Assembly: GCA_002398515.1 (NCBI GenBank)
Contig: DGZL01000132.1
Location: forward strand, 30,883-37,486
Source: Firmicutes bacterium UBA4981
Lineage (GTDB): Bacteria > Bacillota > SHA-98 > UBA4971
Reading direction: 5' to 3'
DNA length: 6,604 nt
In this document: piece by piece, positions 1 through 6,360 of the stretch
How positions within the stretch are numbered: position 1 is the stretch's first letter
How the letters are laid out: each line of letters begins with the position of its first letter
Position numbers and translations under genes: made by a program
The notes under the pieces: generated by a model
Database searches by the model: none
What the model was told of the DNA's origin: nothing
What the model saw: the letters and a program-made list of their open reading frames with translations, nothing else

Positions 1-224
1 AAAGTGTACGTACCGTGCAGGGCCACCCAAGACCTGGGAAAACCAGCGAAAACTAATGAGCTCATACTTAGGCGTGACACTATTGTTTGCGTCAGAGATT
101 GGTGGCAATCTACGTAGAGAATCTGGGACTGTTTGCTGATACCATCAATATTTGGATGCGTAGATGGGAAGGATTTACGTGAGGTGGGTAGAAGAGGATA
201 CCCATGTTGCTCTCGAATTTTGTC

Positions 225-250
225 GGAACATGATTGAAAGAAAACCGTTA
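225..250 (+). promoter_or_regulatory. Possible ECF-sigma-type promoter for bamA
   Basis: GGAAC at 225-229 is followed after 16 bases by CGTTA at 246-250. This resembles the GGAAC/TGAAAC...CGT pattern of extracytoplasmic-function sigma factor promoters. A start near 257-259 would give a leader of about 43 bases ahead of the bamA start. In proteobacteria bamA is known to be controlled by the envelope-stress sigma factor RpoE, so such a site would make sense. The motifs are short and the match is by eye. A weak sigma-70 alternative overlaps it: TTGAAA at 234-239 with TATACG at 255-260 and a poor 15-base spacer. Confidence 0.25.
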
Positions 251-286
251 GGATTATACGTAAGTGAATACGTGCCTGTGTCGAAT

Positions 287-294
287 AAGGAGGG
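287..294 (+). promoter_or_regulatory. Strong ribosome binding site that fixes the bamA GTG start
   Basis: AAGGAGGG lies six bases before the GTG at 301, close to a perfect Shine-Dalgarno sequence. It supports a GTG start and an N-terminus with a signal peptide rather than a later ATG inside the first POTRA domain. Confidence 0.85.
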
Positions 295-300
295 ACAATT

Positions 301-2091
301 GTGAACCTATTATCCGGGCAAATCCAGTCAAGCGCCAAGAACATCCGTGCGCAATTCATTCCGGTAGCGCTAGTTGCAGCCTTCATCTTAGCTTTTGTCG
401 GTCTACATGCTCCCTGTGCTCTAGCGCAGGTGCCCGCAGGTGAGAAGATAATTTCAGTAGAGGTTGAGGGGCTTCAGGCTGTCTCCCAAGAAATAGCTAT
501 GGAAGCCATTAAGGTGAAACCCGGAGACCTGCTGACAGAGGAGGCTGTGAGATCTGACCTTAAAACGATTAGTGATACCGGGTTGTTTTTTGACGTAGCA
601 GCAAGGTTTTATCCTCAGCTGGGAGGGATAAGGCTTGTATACGAGGTTGTAGAAAACCCGAAGATCACTTCTATCAATTTCAAGGGTAACGAGGCAGTCA
701 GCCGGGACAAGCTTGAGCTGTTGATGAGTGTGCGACCGGCGGAGATTCTCAACCTGAAGAAGCTCAACGGCGATCTCGAACGAATTCTCAAGTATTATTA
801 TAACGAAGGCTACTCTGCCAAGATCAAAGACGTGAACATCACAGAACAGGGAGACGTCACGATAGAACTCGTAGAGCTTCGTGTGGCGGATGTCAGGGTC
901 GAGGGGCACAAGAAGACCAAGGATTATGTGGTGCGCAGATATGTCACGGTGAAGCCCGGTGAATTGCTGGACGTCAATAAACTCCGTGAGGACCAGCGAA
1001 AACTCGTGAACCTCGGGATTTTCGAGAGTATTGACATAAAGTTGGACGTGGCCGACGATGACGACGCTTACATAGTCACCTATGTGCTGAAGGAAACCAG
1101 GACAGGCAGTGCAGGGATAGGCGCAGGATACAGCAGCGCTGAGAAATTCATCGGGTATATCGAGGTTACTGAGTCAAACTTCCTCGGTAGGCTTCAGACT
1201 GTAAACGTCAATTGGCAGTTTGGAAAGGGCCGCAGTTCTTACACTTTGGGTTTCTATGACCCATGGATTGACGCGAAGCAGACTTCATTCGGCATTAACC
1301 TCTATAATCGCACTCAGACAGTAACCAGGAAGTGGGATGAGGAAAAATTCCAATGGAAGGAAGGGACTCCTCCCGCTGAAATCAGATATAATGAGCTTAG
1401 GAGAGGCGGAAACATATCTATAGGGAGGCCTCTGAAACAGGATTTGAGGCTGTCTTTATCTCTCAGGATCGACGGCACGAGTCTTATTCCCATGCCTCAA
1501 GAAGGCAAGACCGAGGCAGAGTGGGTATGGATACCCGGAGAGAACCCCAGCGGTGATACAAGAAGCCTTACATTATCGCTAACCAGTGATACGAGAGATC
1601 ACTACATGAACCCGACTAAGGGGCTCTACTGGCGGGCTTCTGCGGAAACCGCAGGCGGACTGCTCGGCGGCAGCTACACATTCTCGAAATTCCAAGGAGA
1701 AGGTAGCTTGTATCGGGAAGTCAGGCCGGATCAGGTGCTTGCAGTGAGGCTATCAGGTGGGTTATCTACAGGAGGGCTTCCACTGCATGAGCAGTACCGT
1801 CTCGGCGGCGCTGAAACACTGCGCGGGTACGACTACGGCGAATTTTACGGCGACAACATGCTACTTGCCAATGCCGAATACAGGTTCCGGATACTAAAGG
1901 GTGTGCAGGGCGTGGTGTTCGTGGATACAGGCACTACTTGGCTAAAGGAAGAGCGGTTCAGTGAAGGAGGCCTCTCAACAGGTGCAGGTCTCGGAGTCAG
2001 AGTCGAGACCCCTATAGGGATGCTCCGGGTTGATTATGGGTTTGGTAAGCAAGGAGGTCAAGCATACCTCAGTTTTGGCCAAATGTTCTAG
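301..2091 (+). CDS. bamA: BamA-type outer membrane protein assembly factor
   Basis: Omp85-family barrel that inserts and folds other beta-barrel proteins into the outer membrane; 596 residues. The N-terminus has a positively charged start, a hydrophobic core at about 19-35 and a signal peptidase I site after ALA (residue 42). Three POTRA domains follow at about 49-118, 121-193 and 195-266, each with the usual V-x-G core and GxF or GY turn (for example KPGELLDVNKLREDQRKL and NLGIF in the third). The C-terminal half (about 268-596) is the 16-strand barrel: it opens with GIGAGYSS and ESNFLGR, carries the loop-6 motif LRGY at 507-510, which is diagnostic of the family, and ends in the beta-signal AYLSFGQMF with terminal Phe. 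Proteobacterial BamA has about 800 residues and five POTRAs, so this is a short form. TamA also has three POTRAs, but the adjoining skp and lpxD genes favour BamA. The GTG start is supported by a strong ribosome site. The gene is 151 bases upstream of skp and probably has its own promoter. Confidence 0.93.
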   Translation: MNLLSGQIQSSAKNIRAQFIPVALVAAFILAFVGLHAPCALAQVPAGEKIISVEVEGLQAVSQEIAMEAIKVKPGDLLTEEAVRSDLKTISDTGLFFDVAARFYPQLGGIRLVYEVVENPKITSINFKGNEAVSRDKLELLMSVRPAEILNLKKLNGDLERILKYYYNEGYSAKIKDVNITEQGDVTIELVELRVADVRVEGHKKTKDYVVRRYVTVKPGELLDVNKLREDQRKLVNLGIFESIDIKLDVADDDDAYIVTYVLKETRTGSAGIGAGYSSAEKFIGYIEVTESNFLGRLQTVNVNWQFGKGRSSYTLGFYDPWIDAKQTSFGINLYNRTQTVTRKWDEEKFQWKEGTPPAEIRYNELRRGGNISIGRPLKQDLRLSLSLRIDGTSLIPMPQEGKTEAEWVWIPGENPSGDTRSLTLSLTSDTRDHYMNPTKGLYWRASAETAGGLLGGSYTFSKFQGEGSLYREVRPDQVLAVRLSGGLSTGGLPLHEQYRLGGAETLRGYDYGEFYGDNMLLANAEYRFRILKGVQGVVFVDTGTTWLKEERFSEGGLSTGAGLGVRVETPIGMLRVDYGFGKQGGQAYLSFGQMF

Positions 2092-2140
2092 GCAATCCTG
2101 AAAGAACCTGGCGCAGTAAGGATGAGACCGTGGAAAGTCC

Positions 2141-2169
2141 TTGCGGCTATATGATACCATTGATATAAT
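2141..2169 (+). promoter_or_regulatory. Sigma-70-type promoter for the skp-lpxD operon
   Basis: TTGCGG at 2141-2146, a 17-base spacer, then a perfect TATAAT at 2164-2169. Transcription would start near 2176, about 67 bases ahead of the skp ATG. The site sits in the 151-base gap after bamA, so skp, the long Skp-like gene and lpxD can be transcribed apart from bamA. The -35 box matches the consensus at only three of six positions, but the spacing and the -10 box are ideal. Confidence 0.6.
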
Positions 2170-2180
2170 TGGCGTATTAT

Positions 2181-2197
2181 AAGGGACACGCTCCCTT
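2181..2197 (+). promoter_or_regulatory. Small stem-loop at the 5' end of the skp transcript
   Basis: AAGGGA (2181-2186) and TCCCTT (2192-2197) form a perfect 6-bp stem around the loop CACGC, followed by CTGTTTT. If transcription begins near 2176 the stem lies about five bases from the 5' end, where such stem-loops are known to slow mRNA decay. It could instead be a weak terminator for bamA transcripts, but the T-run is short and interrupted. Confidence 0.4.
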
Positions 2198-2242
2198 CTG
2201 TTTTCAGTCGAAGTGTTAGTGTTGGTGAAAGGAAGTGCAGGA

Positions 2243-2788
2243 ATGTCAAAATCCCAGACAAAGCTTCTAGGTTTACTGGTAGTCATTATTGCCGCTGTGG
2301 CAGTTGTTGTAAGCCTGATCGGAGACAAAAGTCTTAGAGCTGCAAACGGGGCAGGCCCGGTTGGATTCGTATACTCGTCAAGGATAATTGCAGCAGTGGA
2401 AGGCTCGTCTGAGTATACAAAAGCACAGAAGGATTATGAAGGATTCGCCCAGAAACTTCAGAAGGAATACGAGTCTCAAGCTGAAGGTCTTGACGAAGAG
2501 AGTAAACGGAAGAAACTTCTGGAGCTCGAAATGAAATTAGCCGAAAAGCAAATAGAGTTGAATAAACCTTTCCAGGACAGGATTCAAACAACTATTGAAG
2601 AAGTTGGCAAGAGCGAAGGTTGCTCCATTGTTCTCAGCCAGCGAGTAGAGTTTGAGGCGCTTGTGCCTATCCGCGACAAGAGCGAAAGCATTGTAGGTAC
2701 ACAATCTGTGCCCATGTCCATACCGATTGTCGTCACCGGAGGCAAGGATCTTACTGATCCTGTTTTGAAGAAGCTCGGGGTGAAATAA
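2243..2788 (+). CDS. skp: Skp/OmpH-family periplasmic chaperone
   Basis: Periplasmic holdase that binds unfolded outer-membrane proteins after Sec export and carries them towards BamA; 181 residues from the ATG at 2243. That start is chosen because AAAGGAAG (2228-2235) lies seven bases before it; an in-frame GTG at 2213 has no ribosome site and adds ten residues. Residues 8-26 form a hydrophobic signal or anchor segment with no clear cleavage motif (LRA at 31-33 is possible), so the protein may stay membrane-tethered. The mature part follows the family plan: a first beta strand GPVGFVYSSRI at 38-48, a charged alpha-helical coiled coil at about 57-122 (the tentacle), strands including CSIVLS at 127-132, and the closing GGKDLTDPVLKKLG at 166-179, which is typical of OmpH. 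Length is close to that of E. coli Skp. It is first in a probable three-gene operon with the long Skp-like gene and lpxD. Confidence 0.88.
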   Translation: MSKSQTKLLGLLVVIIAAVAVVVSLIGDKSLRAANGAGPVGFVYSSRIIAAVEGSSEYTKAQKDYEGFAQKLQKEYESQAEGLDEESKRKKLLELEMKLAEKQIELNKPFQDRIQTTIEEVGKSEGCSIVLSQRVEFEALVPIRDKSESIVGTQSVPMSIPIVVTGGKDLTDPVLKKLGVK

Positions 2789-2838
2789 TAGGCAAGTCGC
2801 CCGGGCTAGTTTGAATGCCGAGCTTTGGCGGGATACTG

Positions 2839-4314
2839 ATGAAACGGTTAGCATACGGCGTGACAATTGGACTTGTCGGAGTCCTGGCTGCCATAGCAGT
2901 TAAGTTTCCGGCAACACGAGAGGTTTCACTACATGGTGATACCTCTGTTCTTCATAGGACTCAGTACCTTATTGATTTTCAAAATCAGCTTGAACCTATA
3001 AGGCCCCTCGTCATTGACAGAGGGGCCCCCACTCTTTCATTGCCTGCTTCAGAAGATTTCAGGATCCATGAGTTAGCTGATATCTCTTTGTCTGATGAGG
3101 CAGCACCTTTTGCGCTAGATATCATATCCGAAGAAGCAAGCAATCAAGATTCCTATGGAGAAACAGACTCACTCAGCCTGGAACATTCAGGCGTTGTCCA
3201 TACTGATGTCGGTAAAACTAATGAGCGTACACTTGTGGAACATGAGTCGGGAACCTTGGCAACTGACATCTTGGAAGACAACACGACGGGTTATGTCTTA
3301 CTGGATCAAGTGATGAAGAAGCATCCCTTGTGGATTGAGTCAGTCCGTATTGAGCGAGAGATAGAGACATGTAAAAGCCGGTGGCGGAGTTATGTGGACG
3401 CATCGGGACTCACTGAAGGAGACGTGTTGAAGTGCATAGATGCGGCAGGACAGGTCTTGGAGGAGCAAGTTTTGCTAGATCCTGATGGAGGCTTCAAACT
3501 GACTGACTATCCCGGTGCATTAGAATCCAGGCTCGCCTTGATGGAGACATCTCTCATAGAGGAAGCGGACGCGCGCATAGAGGCCAAGCGAATGGAGCTT
3601 CAGGCACGCCTGGAAGACAGGCTTTACGCAGAGAAGGCTCGTCTTAACAACGAATTTGACGAGTTTCAAGACAGGGTGGTCAAGGAAAGCTATCTCACTA
3701 TCATAAATATACAAATGAAACTACAACTCCTGCAGTTGCCAGATGCCAAGCGGGATGCCCTCGAAGAGGAGCTCAGGCACCTCACAGATGAAGTCGAGGC
3801 AAAACTCGATGCTAAGCGGAAAGCGCAAGATGATATTTACGCGCTGTATGAAGCCAAGGAGACTGCTGAGGATGAAGAGAAACTCGCGCGCTATAGAGGG
3901 GAACAAGCCAATTGGGTAGATTCCCGGCTTCAAGAGGAACGAGAGAGAGTGGCTAAGGAAGTTGAGGGCTTGTTCTCTGACACACTGCCTATAGGTGCCG
4001 GTGATCTTGAGATGCGGCAGGATAAGGTCTCCAGGCGAGGGTTGATTGAGCTTTCAACGAGGCGTGCCGAGATAGCCCAGGAGTTCAAGGTGAGAGAGGC
4101 TCAATTCACTAAGGAGCTCGGTGAACTTACTGCAAGTCGAGATGAGACAGAAGACCGTATCAGGAGGGATATACACGGCGCAGTATCAGCTTTCAGGGAT
4201 AAGATGGGTATCAACATGGAACTGGTTGAGGACAACTCTGAAGCCGGAGAGGCTCAATCTTTCGGGATTGACATGACATCTGATATCATTCGGATTATCC
4301 GAAATTATGAGTGA
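2839..4314 (+). CDS. Long membrane-anchored coiled-coil protein, Skp/OmpH-like at its ends
   Basis: Not a gene I can name. It has 491 residues from the ATG at 2839; an ATG eight codons earlier (2815) has no ribosome site, while GGCGGGA precedes 2839 by five bases. Residues 1-22 are a signal or anchor segment (MKRLAYG, then a hydrophobic core). Residues about 25-150 are an acidic, Ser/Thr-rich, probably disordered linker without recognisable motifs. At 151-163 GYVLLDQVMKKHP resembles the opening strand and HP turn seen in OmpH-type proteins. A long highly charged coiled coil fills about 165-455, with a more hydrophobic stretch IINIQMKLQLLQLP near 288-301 that may be the bend. The end, IDMTSDIIRIIRN (477-489), matches in pattern the DLTDPVLKKLG end of the neighbouring Skp. 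I infer an elongated Skp-like periplasmic chaperone or scaffold tethered to the inner membrane. It lies 50 bases after skp and 12 bases before lpxD, so co-transcription is likely. A structural spacer protein unrelated to Skp remains possible. Confidence 0.8.
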   Translation: MKRLAYGVTIGLVGVLAAIAVKFPATREVSLHGDTSVLHRTQYLIDFQNQLEPIRPLVIDRGAPTLSLPASEDFRIHELADISLSDEAAPFALDIISEEASNQDSYGETDSLSLEHSGVVHTDVGKTNERTLVEHESGTLATDILEDNTTGYVLLDQVMKKHPLWIESVRIEREIETCKSRWRSYVDASGLTEGDVLKCIDAAGQVLEEQVLLDPDGGFKLTDYPGALESRLALMETSLIEEADARIEAKRMELQARLEDRLYAEKARLNNEFDEFQDRVVKESYLTIINIQMKLQLLQLPDAKRDALEEELRHLTDEVEAKLDAKRKAQDDIYALYEAKETAEDEEKLARYRGEQANWVDSRLQEERERVAKEVEGLFSDTLPIGAGDLEMRQDKVSRRGLIELSTRRAEIAQEFKVREAQFTKELGELTASRDETEDRIRRDIHGAVSAFRDKMGINMELVEDNSEAGEAQSFGIDMTSDIIRIIRNYE

Positions 4315-4326
4315 GAGTGTGTCAAG

Positions 4327-5367
4327 ATGGGTAAAGAGATAACGCTGGAGGAATTGGCGAAGATCGTCGGGGGTGTTCCGGTAGGGAACGCCCGGTTTCG
4401 TATTATGGGGGCATCACCTGTGGAAAATGCAGGTGTGCATGATATCACTTTTGCAGAAAGCGCCAAGATCCTTGAAATTGCCGTTAAGGGTCATGCAGGC
4501 GCTGTCATAGCGAAACACGGAGACAGTCTTCAGGGAAAATCGGGCATACTCGTGGATAACCCAAGATTTGCCTTTGCAAGAACACTTGAGATGTTTGCGC
4601 CTGATATCCCTCGTCCCCCTGAGGGAGTTCACAAAGAGAGCATTGTGGCTGAAACCGCAGTAATTGGTAAAGGCGCTCGGATAGGCCCTAATGTAACAGT
4701 TGAAGCCTGCGCGGTCTTGGGGGAAGGGGTTATTCTGTATTCCGGTGTTTATGTAGGGGAGGACACGAAGATCGGCGACGGAACCGTAATCTATCCTAAT
4801 GCAGTGATACGGGAACGCGTGTCTATTGGAAGAGGCGTCATTATCCACGGAGGAGTGATAATCGGCGCTGACGGGTTCGGTTTTGTGACTTCTGAAAACA
4901 AGCATCATAAGATCCCCCAGACGGGAACTGTCATAATCGAGGACGACGTTGAAATCGGCGCAAACACCTGTATCGACAGGGGTACAATGGGCGCCACAAT
5001 TATCGGCAAAGGCACCAAAATAGATAATTTGGTTCAGATAGGGCACAACGTACGAATCGGGGAAAGCTGCATTGTAGTGGCACAGACCGGGATAGGCGGA
5101 TCCAGTGAGATCGGGGAAGGCTCAGTCCTTGCAGGGCAGGTAGGTATAAGGGATCATGTTAAGATTGGGCCTGGCAGTACTGTGGCAGGCTTAACACTGG
5201 TATCGACGAATCTACCTCCGGGTTCTTTTGTGTCAGGTAGGCCGGCTCGTCCCCACAAAGAACAGCTGAAGATGGAAGCTGCATCCCGAAAGCTGCCGGA
5301 GGCTCTAGAGAGATTGCGCGAACTGGAGAGAAGGATTGCCGAGATAGAACGAGATATGCAAGAATGA
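4327..5367 (+). CDS. lpxD: UDP-3-O-acylglucosamine N-acyltransferase LpxD
   Basis: Third committed enzyme of lipid A synthesis, acting in the cytoplasm: it moves a 3-hydroxyacyl chain from acyl carrier protein to the 2-amino group of UDP-3-O-acylglucosamine. The 346-residue length is normal for the family. Residues 1-100 are the uridine-binding N-terminal domain, starting with ITLEELAKIVGG. Residues about 100-310 are a left-handed beta-helix of hexapeptide repeats (for example IGKGARIGPNVTVEACAVLG). Family signatures are GADGFGF (180-186), KIPQTG, IDRGTMG, and DNLVQIGHNVRIG, whose His240 corresponds to the catalytic His239 of E. coli LpxD. The C-terminal 35 residues form the charged helix that packs in the trimer. 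The ATG lies 12 bases after the preceding stop with only a weak ribosome site, which suggests translational coupling. Unlike in proteobacteria, fabZ and lpxA do not follow. Confidence 0.96.
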   Translation: MGKEITLEELAKIVGGVPVGNARFRIMGASPVENAGVHDITFAESAKILEIAVKGHAGAVIAKHGDSLQGKSGILVDNPRFAFARTLEMFAPDIPRPPEGVHKESIVAETAVIGKGARIGPNVTVEACAVLGEGVILYSGVYVGEDTKIGDGTVIYPNAVIRERVSIGRGVIIHGGVIIGADGFGFVTSENKHHKIPQTGTVIIEDDVEIGANTCIDRGTMGATIIGKGTKIDNLVQIGHNVRIGESCIVVAQTGIGGSSEIGEGSVLAGQVGIRDHVKIGPGSTVAGLTLVSTNLPPGSFVSGRPARPHKEQLKMEAASRKLPEALERLRELERRIAEIERDMQE

Positions 5368-5443
5368 GCGCAGACGTTTTTTGGATCAATATGTAAGTAG
5401 ATCATGTCAAGGTTAATGTAGGAAAACAAGGGCTTGTTGAAGA

Positions 5444-5477
5444 ATAATCCTCCTAGGTGTTATTAAAGGAGGATTGT
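5444..5477 (+). promoter_or_regulatory. Hairpin burying the ribosome binding site of the 5481 gene
   Basis: ATAATCCTCCT (5444-5454) pairs with AGGAGGATTGT (5467-5477): eleven consecutive pairs, ten Watson-Crick and one T-G, around a 12-base loop. The 3' arm contains the whole Shine-Dalgarno core AGGAGG (5467-5472), eight bases before the ATG at 5481. The 5' arm therefore carries CCTCCT, the same sequence as the anti-Shine-Dalgarno end of 16S rRNA. As folded, the ribosome site is hidden, so translation of the barrel gene should depend on melting or remodelling the stem by temperature, a protein, a small RNA or a ligand. No T-run follows, so it does not look like a terminator. Confidence 0.7.
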
Positions 5478-5480
5478 ATT

Positions 5481-6128
5481 ATGAGAAAAAAGATTACTTC
5501 ATTAAGTCTCGTGGCTATTGCAAGTATAATACTGGCGCTGCTTGTCAGTGTGTCTCAGTTGACCTTTGCAGCCACATCCCAGCCGGGTGAGACCGGGCTT
5601 TTACTGGCACCGTCCGCTGACACTCTGGGACAGGGTAGCTTCGTTATCGGATATAGTCGACTGGGCCTTACGGATTGCGTGTACATATGTGCAGGGGTCA
5701 TACCTAATCTGGAAGTGGGTCTGGGCTCAAAAGGCTTTAGAGAAGGAGCTACTATCTATCCGATATTGAAGTTCAGGCTTCTGGGGGAAGCTGTGGATTT
5801 ACCCGCAGTTGCTGTAGGCCTCGAAGGTCAGGCCCTGTATGTTGCTGCCAGCAAGCGTCTTATGTCATCCGGACCCAGAGCCCATTTGGGATTCGGAACA
5901 GGTAGGCTTAACGGGATATTCGTAGGCGTGGATCATGTCCTTAATCCTGTGACTATATCGAGCGGTTCGGGGTTTCAGGCGCCGATTACCACTGTAATAG
6001 GGGAATATGTCGGAGGCGCATTCAATATCGGAGCGCGGTTCGACTTTCCTAAGGGTCTTAGCTTCAGCATAGGGTTACTGGATACCAGTCGTCTGTCAGC
6101 AGGAGTATCCTTTACAACGAAGTTCTAA
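5481..6128 (+). CDS. Small outer-membrane beta-barrel protein, YjbH-like
   Basis: Exported barrel protein of 215 residues; function not known. The ATG at 5481 is chosen because AAGGAGG lies eight bases upstream; a GTG at 5457 would place the ribosome site inside the gene. Residues 1-30 form a classic signal peptide (MRKKIT, hydrophobic 8-24, cleavage after TFA or TFAA). The mature start, SQPGETGLLLAPSADTLGQG, resembles the opening of YjbH-like barrels and related proteins of diderm Firmicutes, as do NLEVGLG, PAVAVGLEG, YVAASKRL (120-127) and the RAHLGFGTG strand. The rest alternates hydrophobic and polar residues in about eight to ten strands and ends in SAGVSFTTKF, a C-terminal Phe beta-signal of the kind BamA recognises. 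Two cysteines in DCVYICAG could form a disulfide. It is separated from lpxD by 113 bases and is probably regulated through the hairpin over its ribosome site. Confidence 0.8.
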   Translation: MRKKITSLSLVAIASIILALLVSVSQLTFAATSQPGETGLLLAPSADTLGQGSFVIGYSRLGLTDCVYICAGVIPNLEVGLGSKGFREGATIYPILKFRLLGEAVDLPAVAVGLEGQALYVAASKRLMSSGPRAHLGFGTGRLNGIFVGVDHVLNPVTISSGSGFQAPITTVIGEYVGGAFNIGARFDFPKGLSFSIGLLDTSRLSAGVSFTTKF

Positions 6129-6138
6129 GTTGGGGCCG

Positions 6139-6312
6139 ATTGCTTATGGTTGTTTGTCTGAACAGTATTAGCGTGGGGCTGTTGGTGTTTGTGTGAGGGG
6201 CGTTTCCGAATTTGGCACGCATATGGACAGGCCAAATTCGATCGAGGCCCGCCGCGAGCAGGCCGTCCCCTGAACGCAACACCGGCAACCCCACACCATA
6301 AGAATAAGCAAT
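6139..6312 (+). other. Nested imperfect inverted repeat, candidate structured RNA (351-bp gap between barrel genes)
   Basis: No gene is supported in the gap 6129-6479. As RNA, four nested helices are visible. ATTGCTTAT 6139-6147 pairs with ATAAGCAAT 6304-6312 (9 bp). Positions 6173-6189 pair with 6278-6294 (17 positions, one C-A mismatch, two T-G pairs). AGGGGCG 6196-6202 pairs with 6264-6271 (7 bp, one bulge). CGAATTTGGC 6207-6216 pairs perfectly with GCCAAATTCG 6231-6240 around a 14-base loop. The loop is complementary to a downstream segment, described as a separate repeat. A small TGGTC/GACCA stem lies at 6365-6378; the rest of the gap up to the ribosome site near 6467 shows nothing clear. 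The element could be a 5' regulatory RNA of the 6480 gene, an independent small RNA, a 3' end structure of the preceding gene, or a small palindromic mobile element. Confidence 0.45.
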
Positions 6313-6360
6313 GCAGACTAACACTGCAGCCTGTTTTGAATTGTGGCCTGTCCATATGCG
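6218..6360. repeat. 17-bp perfect inverted repeat, 23-bp with one bulge
   Basis: CGCATATGGACAGGCCA at 6218-6234 recurs as its exact reverse complement at 6344-6360. With G6343 bulged out, pairing continues for six more bases (6235-6240 with 6337-6342, the last a G-T pair). The arms are 96 bases apart. The left arm includes the loop and 3' arm of the 10-bp hairpin 6207-6240, so in RNA the two pairings would compete, or the loop alone (6218-6230 with 6348-6360, 13 bp) could form a pseudoknot. As DNA the arms look like terminal inverted repeats of a small element of roughly 145 bp. Confidence 0.8.

Larger units (their letters stand above)
1..300. other. Apparently non-coding region upstream of bamA
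   Basis: No gene could be supported in these 300 bases. The three forward frames are open from the window edge only to stops at 54-56, 115-117 and 137-139, and none of the short peptides resembles a known C-terminus such as that of TamB, which often precedes bamA in other diderms. A short stem, CCCA/TGGG at 26-38, is too weak to call a terminator. The stretch is rich in TACGT/ACGTA words (6-13, 110-116, 175-179, 257-262). Near its 3' end it holds a possible ECF-type promoter and the bamA ribosome site, described separately. The tail of an unrecognised upstream gene at the very start cannot be excluded. Confidence 0.5.

Noticed and set aside
1..137. Tail of an upstream protein gene
   Set aside because: Frames are open to stops at 115-117 and 137-139, but neither peptide looks like a known C-terminus. 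Too short to support, though not excluded.
454..909. Open frame of 151 codons on the minus strand inside bamA
   Set aside because: It lies wholly antisense to a well-supported gene, its peptide has no recognisable features, and it has no ribosome site that stands out.
42..1004. 13-bp direct repeat ACCAGCGAAAACT at 42-54 and 992-1004
   Set aside because: A repeat of this length is expected by chance at a modest rate in 6.6 kb, and the surrounding bases do not match.
2213..2242. Upstream alternative start (GTG 2213) for skp
   Set aside because: No ribosome site before it, whereas the ATG at 2243 has AAAGGAAG at proper distance and gives a cleaner signal segment.
4414..5046. Open frame of 210 codons on the minus strand inside lpxD
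   Set aside because: Antisense to a clearly functional lpxD. The length results from the repetitive hexapeptide codons, and the peptide resembles no known protein.
5377..5382. Run of six T after lpxD as a rho-independent terminator
   Set aside because: No stem of useful length precedes it; only a few bases of CG pairing are possible in 5368-5376.
5457..5480. Upstream alternative start (GTG 5457) for the barrel gene
   Set aside because: It lies in the loop of the hairpin with no ribosome site of its own, and would put AAGGAGG inside the coding sequence.
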